From assembly GCF_001921865.1 (NCBI RefSeq), contig NZ_MSCT01000002.1:1-64000 (forward strand): a stretch of DNA of 64,000 nt. Reading direction: 5' to 3'. Below, one piece after another: positions 1 to 8,917 of this stretch. Source of the stretch: Pseudomonas chlororaphis. GTDB lineage: Bacteria > Pseudomonadota > Gammaproteobacteria > Pseudomonadales > Pseudomonadaceae. Both the position numbers and the translations under genes were made by a program. Positions within the stretch are counted from its first letter, which is position 1, and each line of letters opens with the position of its first letter. Under the pieces are notes generated by a model, which was not told the origin of the DNA, did no database searches, and was given only the letters and a program-made list of their open reading frames with translations.

Positions 1-3000
1 AACGCCGGCAGCGGCAGCACCGATTCCAACAACTACGCGATCGATACCCAGCGCCCGACCGCGACCATCGTGGTCGCCGACAGCACCCTGGTGGCCGGCG
101 AAACGTCGCTGGTGACCATCACCTTCAGCGAGGCGGTGACCGGCTTCACCAACGCCGACCTGACCATCGCCAACGGCACCCTGACGGCGGTGAGCAGCAG
201 CGACGGCGGTATCACCTGGACCGCCACGTTCACCCCGACGGTGGGCATCAACGACAGCACCAACCTGATCACCCTGAACAACACCGGGGTCAGCGATGTG
301 GCCGGCAACATCGGCAGCGGCACCACCAACTCCAACAACTACAGCATCGACACCGTGCTGCCGACCGCGACCGTCGTGGTGTCGAACACGGCCTTGAAGA
401 TCGGTGACACCTCGCTGGTGACCATTACCTTCAGCGAGGCGGTAACTGGCTTCACCAACGCCGACCTGACCATCGCCAACGGCACCTTGAGCGCGGTCAG
501 CAGCAGCGACGGCGGCGTTACCTGGACCGCTACCTTCACCCCGACGGCGAGCATTACCGACACCAGCAACCTGATCACCCTGGATAACAGCGGCGTGACC
601 AATGCCTCCGGCAACGCCGGCAGCGGCACCACCGATTCCAACAACTACGCGATCGATACCGTGCGTCCGACCGCGACCATCGTGGTCGCCGACAGCGCCC
701 TGGGCGTGGGCCAGACCTCGCTGGTGACCATCACCTTCAGCGAAGCGGTAACAGGTTTCTCCCTGGCCGACCTGACCGTGGCCAACGGTACGCTGAGCGG
801 CTTGAGCACCAGCGACAACATCACCTACACGGCGACCCTCACCCCGACAGCGGGCATCACCGACACCAGCAACCTGATCACCCTGGACAACACCGGAGTG
901 ACGGACGGGGCGGGCAATGCCGGCAGCGGCAGCACCGATTCCAATAACTACGTCATCGACAGCCAGCGTCCGACCGCCACCATCGTGCTGGCCGACCCGA
1001 CCCTCAAGGCTGGCGAAACGTCCTTGGTGACCATCACCTTCAGCGAGGCGGTCAGCGGTTTCGACAACAGCGACCTGACGGTGGCCAACGGCACCCTGAC
1101 AGCGGTCAGCAGCAGCGACGGCGGCATCACCTGGACCGCCACGTTCACTCCGACGGTGGGCATCAACGACAGCACCAACCTGATCACCTTGAACAACACC
1201 GGGGTCAGCGACCTGGCGGGCAACGCCGGGACCGGCACCACCAACTCCGGCAACTACAGCATCGACACCGTGCTGCCGACGGCGACCATCGTGGTGGCGG
1301 ACAACGCCTTGCGCGTCGGCGAAACGTCCTTGGTGACCATCACCTTCAGCGAGGCGGTGACGGGCTTCACCAACGCCGACCTGACCATCGCCAACGGCAC
1401 CCTGAGCGCGGTCAGCAGCAGCGACGGCGGCATCACCTGGACCGCCACATTTACCCCGACGTCGAGCATTACCGACACCAGCAACGTGATTACCCTGGAC
1501 AACAGCGGCGTGACCAATGCCTCCGGCAACGCCGGCAGCGGCACCACCGACTCCAACAACTACGCCATCGATACCCAGCGCCCAACCGCAACCATCGTGG
1601 TCGCCGACAGCGCCCTGGGCGTCGGCGAAACCTCGCTGGTGACCATTACCTTCAACGAGGCGGTAACCGGCTTCACCAACGCCGACCTGACCATCGCCAA
1701 CGGCACCCTGAGCGCGGTCAGCAGCAGCGATGGCGGTATCACCTGGGTCGCGACCCTGACGCCGACCGCCGGCATCACCGACACCAGCAACGTGATTACC
1801 CTGGACAACACCGGTGTGACGGACGGGGCGGGTAATACCGGCAGCGGTAGCACCGACTCCAACAACTACGTCATCGACAGCCAGCGTCCGACCGCCACCA
1901 TCGTCCTGGCCGACCCGACCCTCAAGGCTGGCGAAACGTCCTTGGTAACCATCACCTTCAGCGAGGCGGTCAGCGGTTTCGACAACAGCGACCTGACGGT
2001 GGCCAACGGTACCTTGAGCGCGGTCAGCAGCAGCGACGGCGGCATCACCTGGACCGCGACCTTCACCCCGACGGCGGGCATCACTGACCTGAGCAACCTG
2101 ATCACCCTGAACAACACCGGGGTCAGCGACCTGGCGGGCAACGCCGGGACCGGCACCACCAACTCCGGCAACTACAGCATCGAAACCCTGGTGCCGACGG
2201 CCACTATCGTGGTCGCCGACACCGCCCTGAAGGCGGGCGAGACCAGCCTGGTGACCGTCACCTTCAGCGAAGCGGTGAGCGGTTTCAGCAACGCTGACCT
2301 GACCATCGCCAACGGCACCTTGAGCGCGGTCAGCAGCAGCGACGGCGGTATCACCTGGACCGCCACCTTCACCCCGAACGGCAACGTCAGTGACACCAGC
2401 AACGTCATCACCCTGGACAACAGCGGCGTGACCAACGCCTCCGGCAACGCCGGCAGCGGCAGCACCGACTCCAACAACTACGTCATCGACACGGCTCGCC
2501 CAACGGCGACCATCGTGGTGGCCAACCCGATCCTGCCGATCGGCGAAACCAGCCTGGTGACCATCACCTTCAGCGAAGCCGTGAGCGGTTTCGACAACAG
2601 CGACCTGACGGTGGCCAACGGTACCTTGAGCGCGGTCAGCAGCAGCGACGGCGGCATCACCTGGACCGCCACCTTCACGCCGACCGCCAACGTCAGCGAT
2701 ACCACCAACCTGATCACCCTCAACAATAGCGGGGTCAGCGACGCGGCGGGCAATGCCGGCAACGGCAGCACCGATTCCAACAACTTCGTGATCGACACCC
2801 AGCGGCCGACCGCCACCATCGTGCTGGCCGACAGCGCCCTGAAGGCCGGCGAAACCACCACGGTGACCATCACCTTCAGCGAGGCCATCAGCGGTTTCAC
2901 CAACTCGGACCTGACGGTGGCCAACGGTACCTTGAGCGCCCTGAGCAGCAGCGACGGTGGGGTGATCTGGACCGCCACGTTCACCCCGGGCGTCAACATC

Positions 3001-3714
3001 AGCGACAGCAGCAACCAGATCACCCTGAACAATGCGGGCGTGATCGATGCGGTCGGCAACACGGGCAGCGGCACCACCGATTCGGCCAACTACGTCATCG
3101 ACACCGCTCGCCCAACGGCGACCGTGGTGGTCGCCAACCCGATGCTGGCCGTGGGCGAGACGTCCCAGGTGACCATCACCTTCAGCGAAGCGGTAAGCGG
3201 CTTCGACAACAGCGACCTGACGGTGGCCAACGGCACGCTGAGCGCGGTCAGCAGCAGCGACGGCGGCATCACCTGGACCGCGACCTTCACTCCGACCGTC
3301 AACGTCAGCGATACCACCAACCTGATCACCCTCAATAACAGCGGGGTCAGCGACGCCTCGGGCAACACCGGGCTGGGCAGCACGGATTCGAACAACTACC
3401 TGATCGACACCCAGCGGCCGACCGCGACCGTCGTGGTCGCCAACAGCAGCCTCGGCGTCGGCCAGACCAGCCTGGTGACCATCACCTTCAGCGAAGCGAT
3501 CAGCGGCTTCACCAACTCGGACCTGACGGTGGCCAACGGTACCCTGAGCGCCCTGAGCAGCAGCGACGGCGGCCGGACCTGGACCGCGACCCTGACGCCG
3601 ACCGCCAACATCAGCGACACCAGCAACCTGATCACCCTCAACAACGGCGGGGTCAGCGATGCGTTCGGCAACGCCGGCAGCGGTACCACCGACTCCAACA
3701 ACTACGCGATCAAC
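1..3714 (+). repeat. Tandem 306-bp coding repeats of the adhesin
   Basis: The period is 306 bp (102 codons); the unit at about 645-947 is one codon shorter (303 bp). Units fall into higher-order groups. From about 33 to 2477 they follow an A-B-C order of three unit types (~915 bp period). From 2478 to 3714 they follow a two-unit order (612 bp period), alternating GFDNSDLTV with GFTNSDLTV. Conservation is at DNA level, as expected from recent recombinational amplification. The antisense strand is also open across each unit because of the biased codon pattern. Confidence 0.9.
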
Positions 3715-4287
3715 ACCGTGCCGCCGGCAAGCCCGACCACACCGTTGCCGGTCGGCGATCCGGAGTTCCGCGCCAGCGACCCAGTGATCCCGGCGTTGCC
3801 GCCTTACGTGCCGCTGCAGCCGACGATCGCCGCGCCGCCGGTCGGCAACCTCGGTTCGCCGCTGACCTTCGCGCCGCTGTTCGAGCAGCGTGTGCTGGGG
3901 GACGGTATCCGCCCATTGGGAGACATCTTCATCAACCGCGGGGCCCTGGCGCCGAGCTTCATTGCCCAGGTGTTCGGCAGCAGCGAGGCCGGCGGCGACG
4001 GCAACGGCCACGGTTTCCTGGGCTTCGGCGGTGGCGACGGCGGGGTGTTCGGGCAGAGCACGCTATCGGTGCTGTTTAGCCAAGAGACGGCCGCGGACGG
4101 CAATTCCTTCAAGGCCTTTGGCGATACGTCGATCAAGGCCGGCGATGTTTCCCACGGTTTGCGCGGTGTGTTTGGAGCACCGTCGCTGACCCAGCAATTG
4201 CAATGGATGCAAGACAGCGAGCAACGGCAGATCCGCGATCTGGCCAACGCTTTCGAATGGGCCGGCATCAGCGAAATGCAGGCTTGA
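1..4287 (+). CDS. Giant Ig-like repeat surface adhesin, 3' part (start lies before the window)
   Basis: The frame is already open at base 1, so only the C-terminal 1428 residues are seen. Residues 1 to about 1238 are twelve copies of a ~102-residue unit. Each unit holds TITFSEAV, DLT(V/I)ANGTL, SSSDGG.TWTATFTPT, (S)NLITL(D/N)N(S/T)GV, an AGNAGSGTTDSNNY-type segment and RPTAT(I/V)V. This matches the bacterial Ig-like repeats (Big_12 type) of large BapA-like biofilm adhesins, which are type I secreted. A Pro-rich linker follows (PVIPALPPYVPLQP), then a Gly/Asp-rich patch (GGDGNGHGFLGFGGGDGG) and a tail ending WAGISEMQA. I see no canonical run of RTX nonapeptides and no LPXTG motif. A TolC-type gene begins 42 bp downstream, supporting type I export; the ABC and HlyD partners would have to lie outside the window. 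The repeat identification is firm; its role in adhesion is inferred from family and context. Confidence 0.85.
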   Translation, partial: NAGSGSTDSNNYAIDTQRPTATIVVADSTLVAGETSLVTITFSEAVTGFTNADLTIANGTLTAVSSSDGGITWTATFTPTVGINDSTNLITLNNTGVSDVAGNIGSGTTNSNNYSIDTVLPTATVVVSNTALKIGDTSLVTITFSEAVTGFTNADLTIANGTLSAVSSSDGGVTWTATFTPTASITDTSNLITLDNSGVTNASGNAGSGTTDSNNYAIDTVRPTATIVVADSALGVGQTSLVTITFSEAVTGFSLADLTVANGTLSGLSTSDNITYTATLTPTAGITDTSNLITLDNTGVTDGAGNAGSGSTDSNNYVIDSQRPTATIVLADPTLKAGETSLVTITFSEAVSGFDNSDLTVANGTLTAVSSSDGGITWTATFTPTVGINDSTNLITLNNTGVSDLAGNAGTGTTNSGNYSIDTVLPTATIVVADNALRVGETSLVTITFSEAVTGFTNADLTIANGTLSAVSSSDGGITWTATFTPTSSITDTSNVITLDNSGVTNASGNAGSGTTDSNNYAIDTQRPTATIVVADSALGVGETSLVTITFNEAVTGFTNADLTIANGTLSAVSSSDGGITWVATLTPTAGITDTSNVITLDNTGVTDGAGNTGSGSTDSNNYVIDSQRPTATIVLADPTLKAGETSLVTITFSEAVSGFDNSDLTVANGTLSAVSSSDGGITWTATFTPTAGITDLSNLITLNNTGVSDLAGNAGTGTTNSGNYSIETLVPTATIVVADTALKAGETSLVTVTFSEAVSGFSNADLTIANGTLSAVSSSDGGITWTATFTPNGNVSDTSNVITLDNSGVTNASGNAGSGSTDSNNYVIDTARPTATIVVANPILPIGETSLVTITFSEAVSGFDNSDLTVANGTLSAVSSSDGGITWTATFTPTANVSDTTNLITLNNSGVSDAAGNAGNGSTDSNNFVIDTQRPTATIVLADSALKAGETTTVTITFSEAISGFTNSDLTVANGTLSALSSSDGGVIWTATFTPGVNISDSSNQITLNNAGVIDAVGNTGSGTTDSANYVIDTARPTATVVVANPMLAVGETSQVTITFSEAVSGFDNSDLTVANGTLSAVSSSDGGITWTATFTPTVNVSDTTNLITLNNSGVSDASGNTGLGSTDSNNYLIDTQRPTATVVVANSSLGVGQTSLVTITFSEAISGFTNSDLTVANGTLSALSSSDGGRTWTATLTPTANISDTSNLITLNNGGVSDAFGNAGSGTTDSNNYAINTVPPASPTTPLPVGDPEFRASDPVIPALPPYVPLQPTIAAPPVGNLGSPLTFAPLFEQRVLGDGIRPLGDIFINRGALAPSFIAQVFGSSEAGGDGNGHGFLGFGGGDGGVFGQSTLSVLFSQETAADGNSFKAFGDTSIKAGDVSHGLRGVFGAPSLTQQLQWMQDSEQRQIRDLANAFEWAGISEMQA

Positions 4288-4329
4288 AACAACACTTAAT
4301 ACGATGCGGCACCCAGGGGCGAAACAAGG

Positions 4330-5844
4330 ATGAATACAAGTCAAAAGTTGTTTGGTGTCAGCTTGTTGGCGCTGATGGTCAGCGGTTGTGCCGTCAGCAG
4401 TAAACCGATCGAACGCAGCGACAGCGAGCAGCGCGCGAGGAGCGACCTGCAGAGCATGTTCAAGGACCAGGAGCCGCTGAGCGGCCCCCTGACCCTGCAC
4501 CAGGCCATGGCCCGGGCGGTGAAATACAACCTCGAAGGCCGCTTGAAGATCATGGAGGAGGCCCTGGCCAAGCGTCAGCTGGACCTGGCCAGTTTCGACA
4601 TGCTGCCGCGCATGGCGTTGTCCGCCGGCTACGTGGGGCGCAATAACGTCAGTGCCTCCAGCAGCCAGAGCGTGCAGACCGGCACCCAGTCCCTGGAACC
4701 GTCGACCTCCCAGGACCGCGACCGCAACGTGGCCGACCTGACCATGGTCTGGAACGTGCTGGACTTCGGCGTCAGCTACATCAACGCCAAGCAGCAGGGC
4801 GACCAGCGGCTGATCGTCCAGGAACGCCGGCGCAAGGTGATCAACACCATCGTCCAGGACGTACGCTCGGCCTACTGGCGGGCGGTGGCGGCGGAACGCC
4901 TGCTCAAGCAGATCGACAGCCTCATGGGCCGGGTCGACCAGGCCCGCAACAACAGCCAGAGCATGAGCCAGCAGCGCATCGGCGACCCGGTGCAGGCCCT
5001 GGCCTACCAGCGCTCGCTGATCGAAGCCACGCGCCAGCTGGAAGAGCAGCGCCGGGCGCTGTCCCTGGCCAAGACCGAGCTGGCGACCCTGATCAACCTG
5101 CCGATGGGCACCAACCTGACCCTGGCGACCACGGACGACTATCCGGTGCCGGAGCTCAAGGTCGAGCTGTCGCGCCTCGAACACGAAGCCTTGACCAGCC
5201 GTCCGGAGCTGCGCGAGCAGGATTACCAGAGCCGCATCAGCGCCGCGGAAACCCGCAAGGCCATGCTGCGCCTGCTGCCGGGCCTGGAGTTCTCCGCCGG
5301 CGGGCATTACGACAGCAACTCGTTCCTGGTCAACGACAAGTGGGCCGACTACGGGGTCAAGGTCACCTGGAACCTGTTCAACGTGTTGTCCGCGCCGGCC
5401 GCCATCGACACCGCCAAGGCCGGTGAAGATGTCGCCGCGGCACGCCGCCAGGCGATGTCCATCGCCGTGCTGGCCCAGGTCTATGTGGCCAACGCCAACT
5501 ACCGCGACGCGCTGCGCCAGTTCAAGACCAGCCAGGAGCTGGCGGACATCGACGGGCAGATCGTCGGCCAGCTGCGCAACCGCTACCAGGCCAACGGCAT
5601 CGGCGAACTGGACCTGATCCAGGGTGAGTTGAACACCTTGCAGGCGGACCTGCGCCGCGACTTGGCCTATGCCGACCTGCGCAACGCCTATGGGCAGATC
5701 TTCGCCAGCGCCGGGCTCGACCCGTTGCCCAACGAGGTGCAGTCGACCCAGGTGCAGTCCATCGCCACGGCGCTGGCCAGCCGCGAAGCCGACTGGGCGG
5801 CGGGCAACATCACGGTGCCGCCGGCCCATGCCCCAAGACAGTAA
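4330..5844 (+). CDS. TolC-family outer-membrane lipoprotein for type I secretion
   Basis: 504 residues, the usual TolC size. It has a lipoprotein signal with lipobox VSGC (Cys20), followed by two OEP repeats: a first helical/strand half at about 50-270 and a second at about 280-470. The second half contains YGVKVTWNLFN, the typical strand before the long coiled-coil helices. It forms the outer-membrane channel through which an ABC/HlyD pump exports the adhesin encoded 42 bp upstream. The last 17 bp overlap the start of the APS kinase gene, so the two are probably translated together. A drug-efflux channel role is possible but less likely next to an adhesin gene. Confidence 0.85.
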   Translation: MNTSQKLFGVSLLALMVSGCAVSSKPIERSDSEQRARSDLQSMFKDQEPLSGPLTLHQAMARAVKYNLEGRLKIMEEALAKRQLDLASFDMLPRMALSAGYVGRNNVSASSSQSVQTGTQSLEPSTSQDRDRNVADLTMVWNVLDFGVSYINAKQQGDQRLIVQERRRKVINTIVQDVRSAYWRAVAAERLLKQIDSLMGRVDQARNNSQSMSQQRIGDPVQALAYQRSLIEATRQLEEQRRALSLAKTELATLINLPMGTNLTLATTDDYPVPELKVELSRLEHEALTSRPELREQDYQSRISAAETRKAMLRLLPGLEFSAGGHYDSNSFLVNDKWADYGVKVTWNLFNVLSAPAAIDTAKAGEDVAAARRQAMSIAVLAQVYVANANYRDALRQFKTSQELADIDGQIVGQLRNRYQANGIGELDLIQGELNTLQADLRRDLAYADLRNAYGQIFASAGLDPLPNEVQSTQVQSIATALASREADWAAGNITVPPAHAPRQ

Positions 5845-6430
5845 CTTGCTGGCGCCCACGGCCAGCGTCAGTCGCGCCCGGCGCGAGGCTCGCAACGGTC
5901 ATCGCGGCGTGGCGATCCTGCTGACCGGCCTGCCGGCGGCGGGCAAGTCGACCCTGGCCCAGGCGCTGCAGGCCGAGCTGTTCCAGCAAGGCCGGCAGAG
6001 CCTGGTGCTGGACGGCGACGCCCTGCGCGGCGGCCTGAACCGCGACCTGGGTTTCGCCGAAGCCGACCGCCGGGAAAACATCCGCCGGGCCAGCGAGTTG
6101 GCGGCCCTGCTGGTGGACAACGGGCAGATCGTGATCCTGGCGATGATCGCGCCTTTGATCGAGCAGCGCGAACTGTTCGCCCGGCGCCTGGGCGAGGACT
6201 ACCTGGAAGTCTGGTGCAGCGCTTCGCTGGCGGTGTGCGAGCGGCGCGATCCCAAGGGCCATTACGCCCGCGCGCGCAGCGGCGCGCTGCCCGGTTTCAC
6301 CGGTATCTCGGCGCCCTACGAACCGCCGCGGGCCGCGCTGGAGCTGGACACCGGCGGCCAGTCGGTCGACGCCTGCCTGGAGCAACTGCTCGGTTGGCTG
6401 GCGGAACGCAAGGTGCTGCCCGCCTCATGA
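5828..6430 (+). CDS. cysC: Stand-alone adenylylsulfate (APS) kinase, CysC family
   Basis: 200 residues. It phosphorylates APS to PAPS, the sulfuryl donor for sulfotransferases. Visible motifs are the P-loop GLPAAGKS (34-41), the APS-site signature D.DALRGGLNRDLGF..ADR.ENIRR, and the C-terminal CERRDPKGHYARAR and FTGI.APYEPP motifs. The start is ATG 5828, because the frame upstream only mirrors the TolC gene in another phase. It overlaps the TolC stop by 17 bp, and its own stop overlaps the next start (ATGA). Pseudomonas assimilates sulfate mainly by reducing APS directly, so a separate APS kinase between an adhesin exporter and a sulfotransferase points to sulfation rather than cysteine synthesis (inference). 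The symbol denotes the family, not the assimilation gene. Confidence 0.88.
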   Translation: MPQDSNLLAPTASVSRARREARNGHRGVAILLTGLPAAGKSTLAQALQAELFQQGRQSLVLDGDALRGGLNRDLGFAEADRRENIRRASELAALLVDNGQIVILAMIAPLIEQRELFARRLGEDYLEVWCSASLAVCERRDPKGHYARARSGALPGFTGISAPYEPPRAALELDTGGQSVDACLEQLLGWLAERKVLPAS

Positions 6431-7218
6431 ACCGCCCGGCGTTTGCCCGGTTGCCTGTCGCTGTGGATCTGCCGCGCTTGTTGCGCGCCTTGTCGCGCAT
6501 CGACGCGAACGCCTGGCAGGGCCATTTCAACGGCGACTATTACGACGGCGAGTGGAGCGGCGTGGCGCTGATCTCGGCGGCCGACGCGCCGTCGGAACTG
6601 GCGCCGGGCAGGGGCTTGCCGGTGCAGCGCGGGCCCTGGCAGCACGACCCCGACTGGCAGCACGCGTTGCAGCCACTGCCTGTGCGGATCGTCTCGGCGC
6701 GCCTGCTGCGGCTGGGGCCGGGGGCGCGCATCCACGAGCACCGCGACTACGACCTGGGCGGCCCGGACGCCGACCTGCGCCTGCATATCCCGCTGCTCAG
6801 CCCGCCCGAGGTGGACTTCTTGCTCGACGGCCAGCGCATGCCCATGGCCGCGGGCGAATGCTGGTTTCTCGACCTGTCGCTCCCGCATCGGGTCGACAAT
6901 CACGACCGCGAGGCCCGCGTTCACCTGGTACTCGACTGTCGCCCCGGACCGTGGCTGGAACAGGCGATCGGCCAAGGCCTTGCGACCACTCCTGCGCCCG
7001 GCGTGGGCCGTGCTGCCTTGGCCTTCGCGCAGTTTTGCCGCTTGCTGGAAAACGACGCCGCGCTGTGCCGGGCCTTGCAGGATGCGACCGACAGCGAAAC
7101 CTTCATCGAGCGCACCCTGGCCCTGGCGGCCGAACGCGGGCTGCTGTTCGGCCGCGAAGAATTGCGTTCGGCCATGCGCCAGGGACGTCGCCGCTGGAAC
7201 GAACAATGGACGGCCTGA
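6427..7218 (+). CDS. Aspartyl/asparaginyl beta-hydroxylase-family Fe(II)/2-oxoglutarate oxygenase
   Basis: 263 residues. The cupin-type hydroxylase core covers about 85-170. Iron-binding residues are visible as the HxD motif at His105/Asp107 in RIHEHRDYD and the distal His154 in LPHRVDN; RLHIPL and RVHLVLD are further family motifs. The family hydroxylates Asp or Asn side chains of proteins or small molecules using O2 and 2-oxoglutarate. ATG 6427 overlaps the kinase stop by four bases (ATGA). The C-terminal ~80 residues (about 180-263) are helical and not assigned. Its position between PAPS synthesis and sulfotransferase suggests it makes the hydroxyl that is later sulfated. The substrate is unknown; the adhesin, with many Asn/Asp residues per repeat, is the obvious candidate (inference). 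Confidence 0.82.
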   Translation: MNRPAFARLPVAVDLPRLLRALSRIDANAWQGHFNGDYYDGEWSGVALISAADAPSELAPGRGLPVQRGPWQHDPDWQHALQPLPVRIVSARLLRLGPGARIHEHRDYDLGGPDADLRLHIPLLSPPEVDFLLDGQRMPMAAGECWFLDLSLPHRVDNHDREARVHLVLDCRPGPWLEQAIGQGLATTPAPGVGRAALAFAQFCRLLENDAALCRALQDATDSETFIERTLALAAERGLLFGREELRSAMRQGRRRWNEQWTA

Positions 7219-8192
7219 ACCTGCACGGCTGGTTGCCGATTCGCATCTGGCAGCCCCAGGGCGAATGGACGGTCGACTGGTGCTGGTTCGGCGACCGGCC
7301 GCTGCGCCAGCCGTTTTTCCGCGACGCGGTCGAAGAGGCGCTGCGCCTGCCGTTCAACCAGGCGTTTCGCCGCCAGACGCCTCTAGCGGCCCTCACGCAA
7401 TGGCAGCAGCGCAGCCCGGGCCTGGCACCCAGCGCCTTTATTTTTCACGCCTCGCGCTGTGGCTCGACCCTGGTCAGCCAGATGCTCGCCCGGCTCGACG
7501 ACCACATCGTGGTGTCCGAACCGCCGCCGCTGGATGCCCTGTTGCGCAGCTCGCTGCCTACGCCCGAACGGGCCGTCGCGGTCCGGGGGCTGCTGTCGGC
7601 CTATGGGCAGGTGCGCGCTGGCGGCGAACGGCGGCTGGTGATCAAGCTCGATGCCTGGAACATCGGCGAGCTGCCGCTGCTGCGCCAGTGCCATGCCGAT
7701 ACGCCGTGGCTGTTCCTGTACCGCGACCCGCTGGAAATCGCCGTGTCGCACCTGCGCCGCAGCGGCCTGCACATGACTCCGGGGCTGCTCGGGCCTTGCG
7801 CGCTGGACGATGGCGAGCCGTTGCGCGACCGTGAAAGCTGGATCGCCCGGCGCTTGGGGCGCCTGTTGCAACTGGGGCTGGAGCATTGCCGCGAGCACGG
7901 CGGCCTGGCGCTGAACTACAGCGAGTTGCCTGCCGCGATGGACGGCCACCTGGGCGACTTTTTCGGCCTGAGCGCCGCTCAGCGTCGAGCGGCGTTCGAG
8001 TGCGTCGGCCAGCATGCCAAGCAGCCGGCGCAGGCCTTCGCCGACGACCGCCAGGGCAAGCAGGCCCAGGCCTCAGCCGGGCTCCGGGAGCAGCTGGAGT
8101 GCTGGGCGCAGGCGCCTTACGCGGCGCTGGAGCAATGGCGCGGCGCGGGTACCGGGCTCACTCTTTGCGCGACAAGTCCGCCATGCCCTTGA
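7206..8192 (+). CDS. PAPS-dependent sulfotransferase family protein
   Basis: 328 residues. The 5'-phosphosulfate loop is [11 protein letters not shown] (residues 78-88) and the 3'-phosphate site is [17 protein letters not shown]. Together they define the protein-type sulfotransferase fold, which moves sulfate from PAPS to a hydroxyl. The N-terminal ~70 residues are Trp-rich and unassigned. The start at ATG 7206 overlaps the hydroxylase gene by 13 bp; the three enzyme genes are therefore one translationally coupled block. The last 35 bp overlap, tail to tail, the slipin gene on the other strand, so the final residues may be non-native. The acceptor could be the adhesin, a glycan or a lipid; nothing in the sequence decides this. 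Confidence 0.82.
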   Translation: MDGLNLHGWLPIRIWQPQGEWTVDWCWFGDRPLRQPFFRDAVEEALRLPFNQAFRRQTPLAALTQWQQRSPGLAPSAFIFHASRCGSTLVSQMLARLDDHIVVSEPPPLDALLRSSLPTPERAVAVRGLLSAYGQVRAGGERRLVIKLDAWNIGELPLLRQCHADTPWLFLYRDPLEIAVSHLRRSGLHMTPGLLGPCALDDGEPLRDRESWIARRLGRLLQLGLEHCREHGGLALNYSELPAAMDGHLGDFFGLSAAQRRAAFECVGQHAKQPAQAFADDRQGKQAQASAGLREQLECWAQAPYAALEQWRGAGTGLTLCATSPPCP

Positions 8193-8916
8193 GCAATTCG
8201 ATGGGCAGCGGAAAGACGATGGTCGAGCTCTTGTCCCCGGCGATCGACCCCAGGGTCTGCATGTAGCGCAACTGCATGGCCCCGGGCTGGCGGCCGAGCA
8301 TTTCGGCGGCCTGCATGAGTTTTTCCGAGGCCTGCAGTTCGCCTTCGGCATGGATCACCTTGGCCCGGCGTTCGCGTTCGGCCTCGGCCTGCTTGGCGAT
8401 GGCGCGGATCATCGACTCGTTGAGGTCGACATGCTTGATCTCGACGTTCGCCACCTTGATGCCCCAGGCGTCGGTCTGGGCGTCGAGCACCTGCTGGATA
8501 TCGGCGTTCAGGCGCTCGCGCTCGGCCAGCAGCTCGTCCAGCTCGTGTTTGCCCAGCACCGCGCGCAGGGTGGTCTGGGCCAATTGGCTGGTGGCCATGA
8601 GGAAGTCCTCGACCTGGATGATCGCCTTCTGCGAGTCGAGCACGCGGAAGTACAGCACGGCGTTGACCTTGACCGAGACGTTGTCGCGGGTGATCACGTC
8701 TTGCGGCGGCACATCGAGCACCACGGTGCGCAGGTCGACGCGAACCATCTGCTGCACTATCGGAATCAGCAGCACCAGCCCCGGCCCCTTGACCCGCCAG
8801 AAGCGTCCCAGCTGGAACACCACCGCGCGTTCGTATTCGCGCAGGATGCGAAACGTCGAGACCGCCAGCGCCAGGAACAACGCCAGCAGCGCGCCAAAAC
8901 CCAATTCCAGACCCAT
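8158..8916 (-). CDS. Slipin (stomatin-like SPFH membrane protein)
   Basis: 252 residues. One N-terminal membrane segment (about 5-22) is followed by an SPFH/band-7 domain containing [23 protein letters not shown] and [19 protein letters not shown] coiled-coil stretch rich in [10 protein letters not shown] and a C-terminal LPIELLKGM complete the protein. Slipins form membrane microdomain scaffolds and are almost always encoded with an NfeD-type protease, as here. The start is one base after the NfeD stop, with a strong GAGGAGG ribosome site. Its 3' end overlaps the convergent sulfotransferase gene by 35 bp. Confidence 0.92.
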   Translation of the reverse strand: MGLELGFGALLALFLALAVSTFRILREYERAVVFQLGRFWRVKGPGLVLLIPIVQQMVRVDLRTVVLDVPPQDVITRDNVSVKVNAVLYFRVLDSQKAIIQVEDFLMATSQLAQTTLRAVLGKHELDELLAERERLNADIQQVLDAQTDAWGIKVANVEIKHVDLNESMIRAIAKQAEAERERRAKVIHAEGELQASEKLMQAAEMLGRQPGAMQLRYMQTLGSIAGDKSSTIVFPLPIELLKGMADLSRKE

Positions 8917-8917
8917 T

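Noticed and set aside
33-3701. A series of open minus-strand frames of about 101 codons, one per adhesin repeat
   Set aside because: They are exact mirror products of the 306-bp repeat and its codon bias, with no ribosome sites and no independent family signature.
1-3714. Regular repeats that might suggest a CRISPR array
   Set aside because: The period is 306 bp, in frame and protein coding, with no short palindromic repeat/unique spacer structure.
3960-4060. Gly/Asp-rich patch as RTX calcium-binding repeats
   Set aside because: The GGDGNGHGFLGFGGGDGG patch does not repeat the nine-residue GGxGxDxUx pattern, so I do not call RTX.
4063-5895. A 610-codon open frame antisense to the TolC gene
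   Set aside because: It covers a well-supported TolC gene in the opposite phase, and its composition (long Gln/His/Gly/Val runs) is that of a G+C-rich shadow frame.
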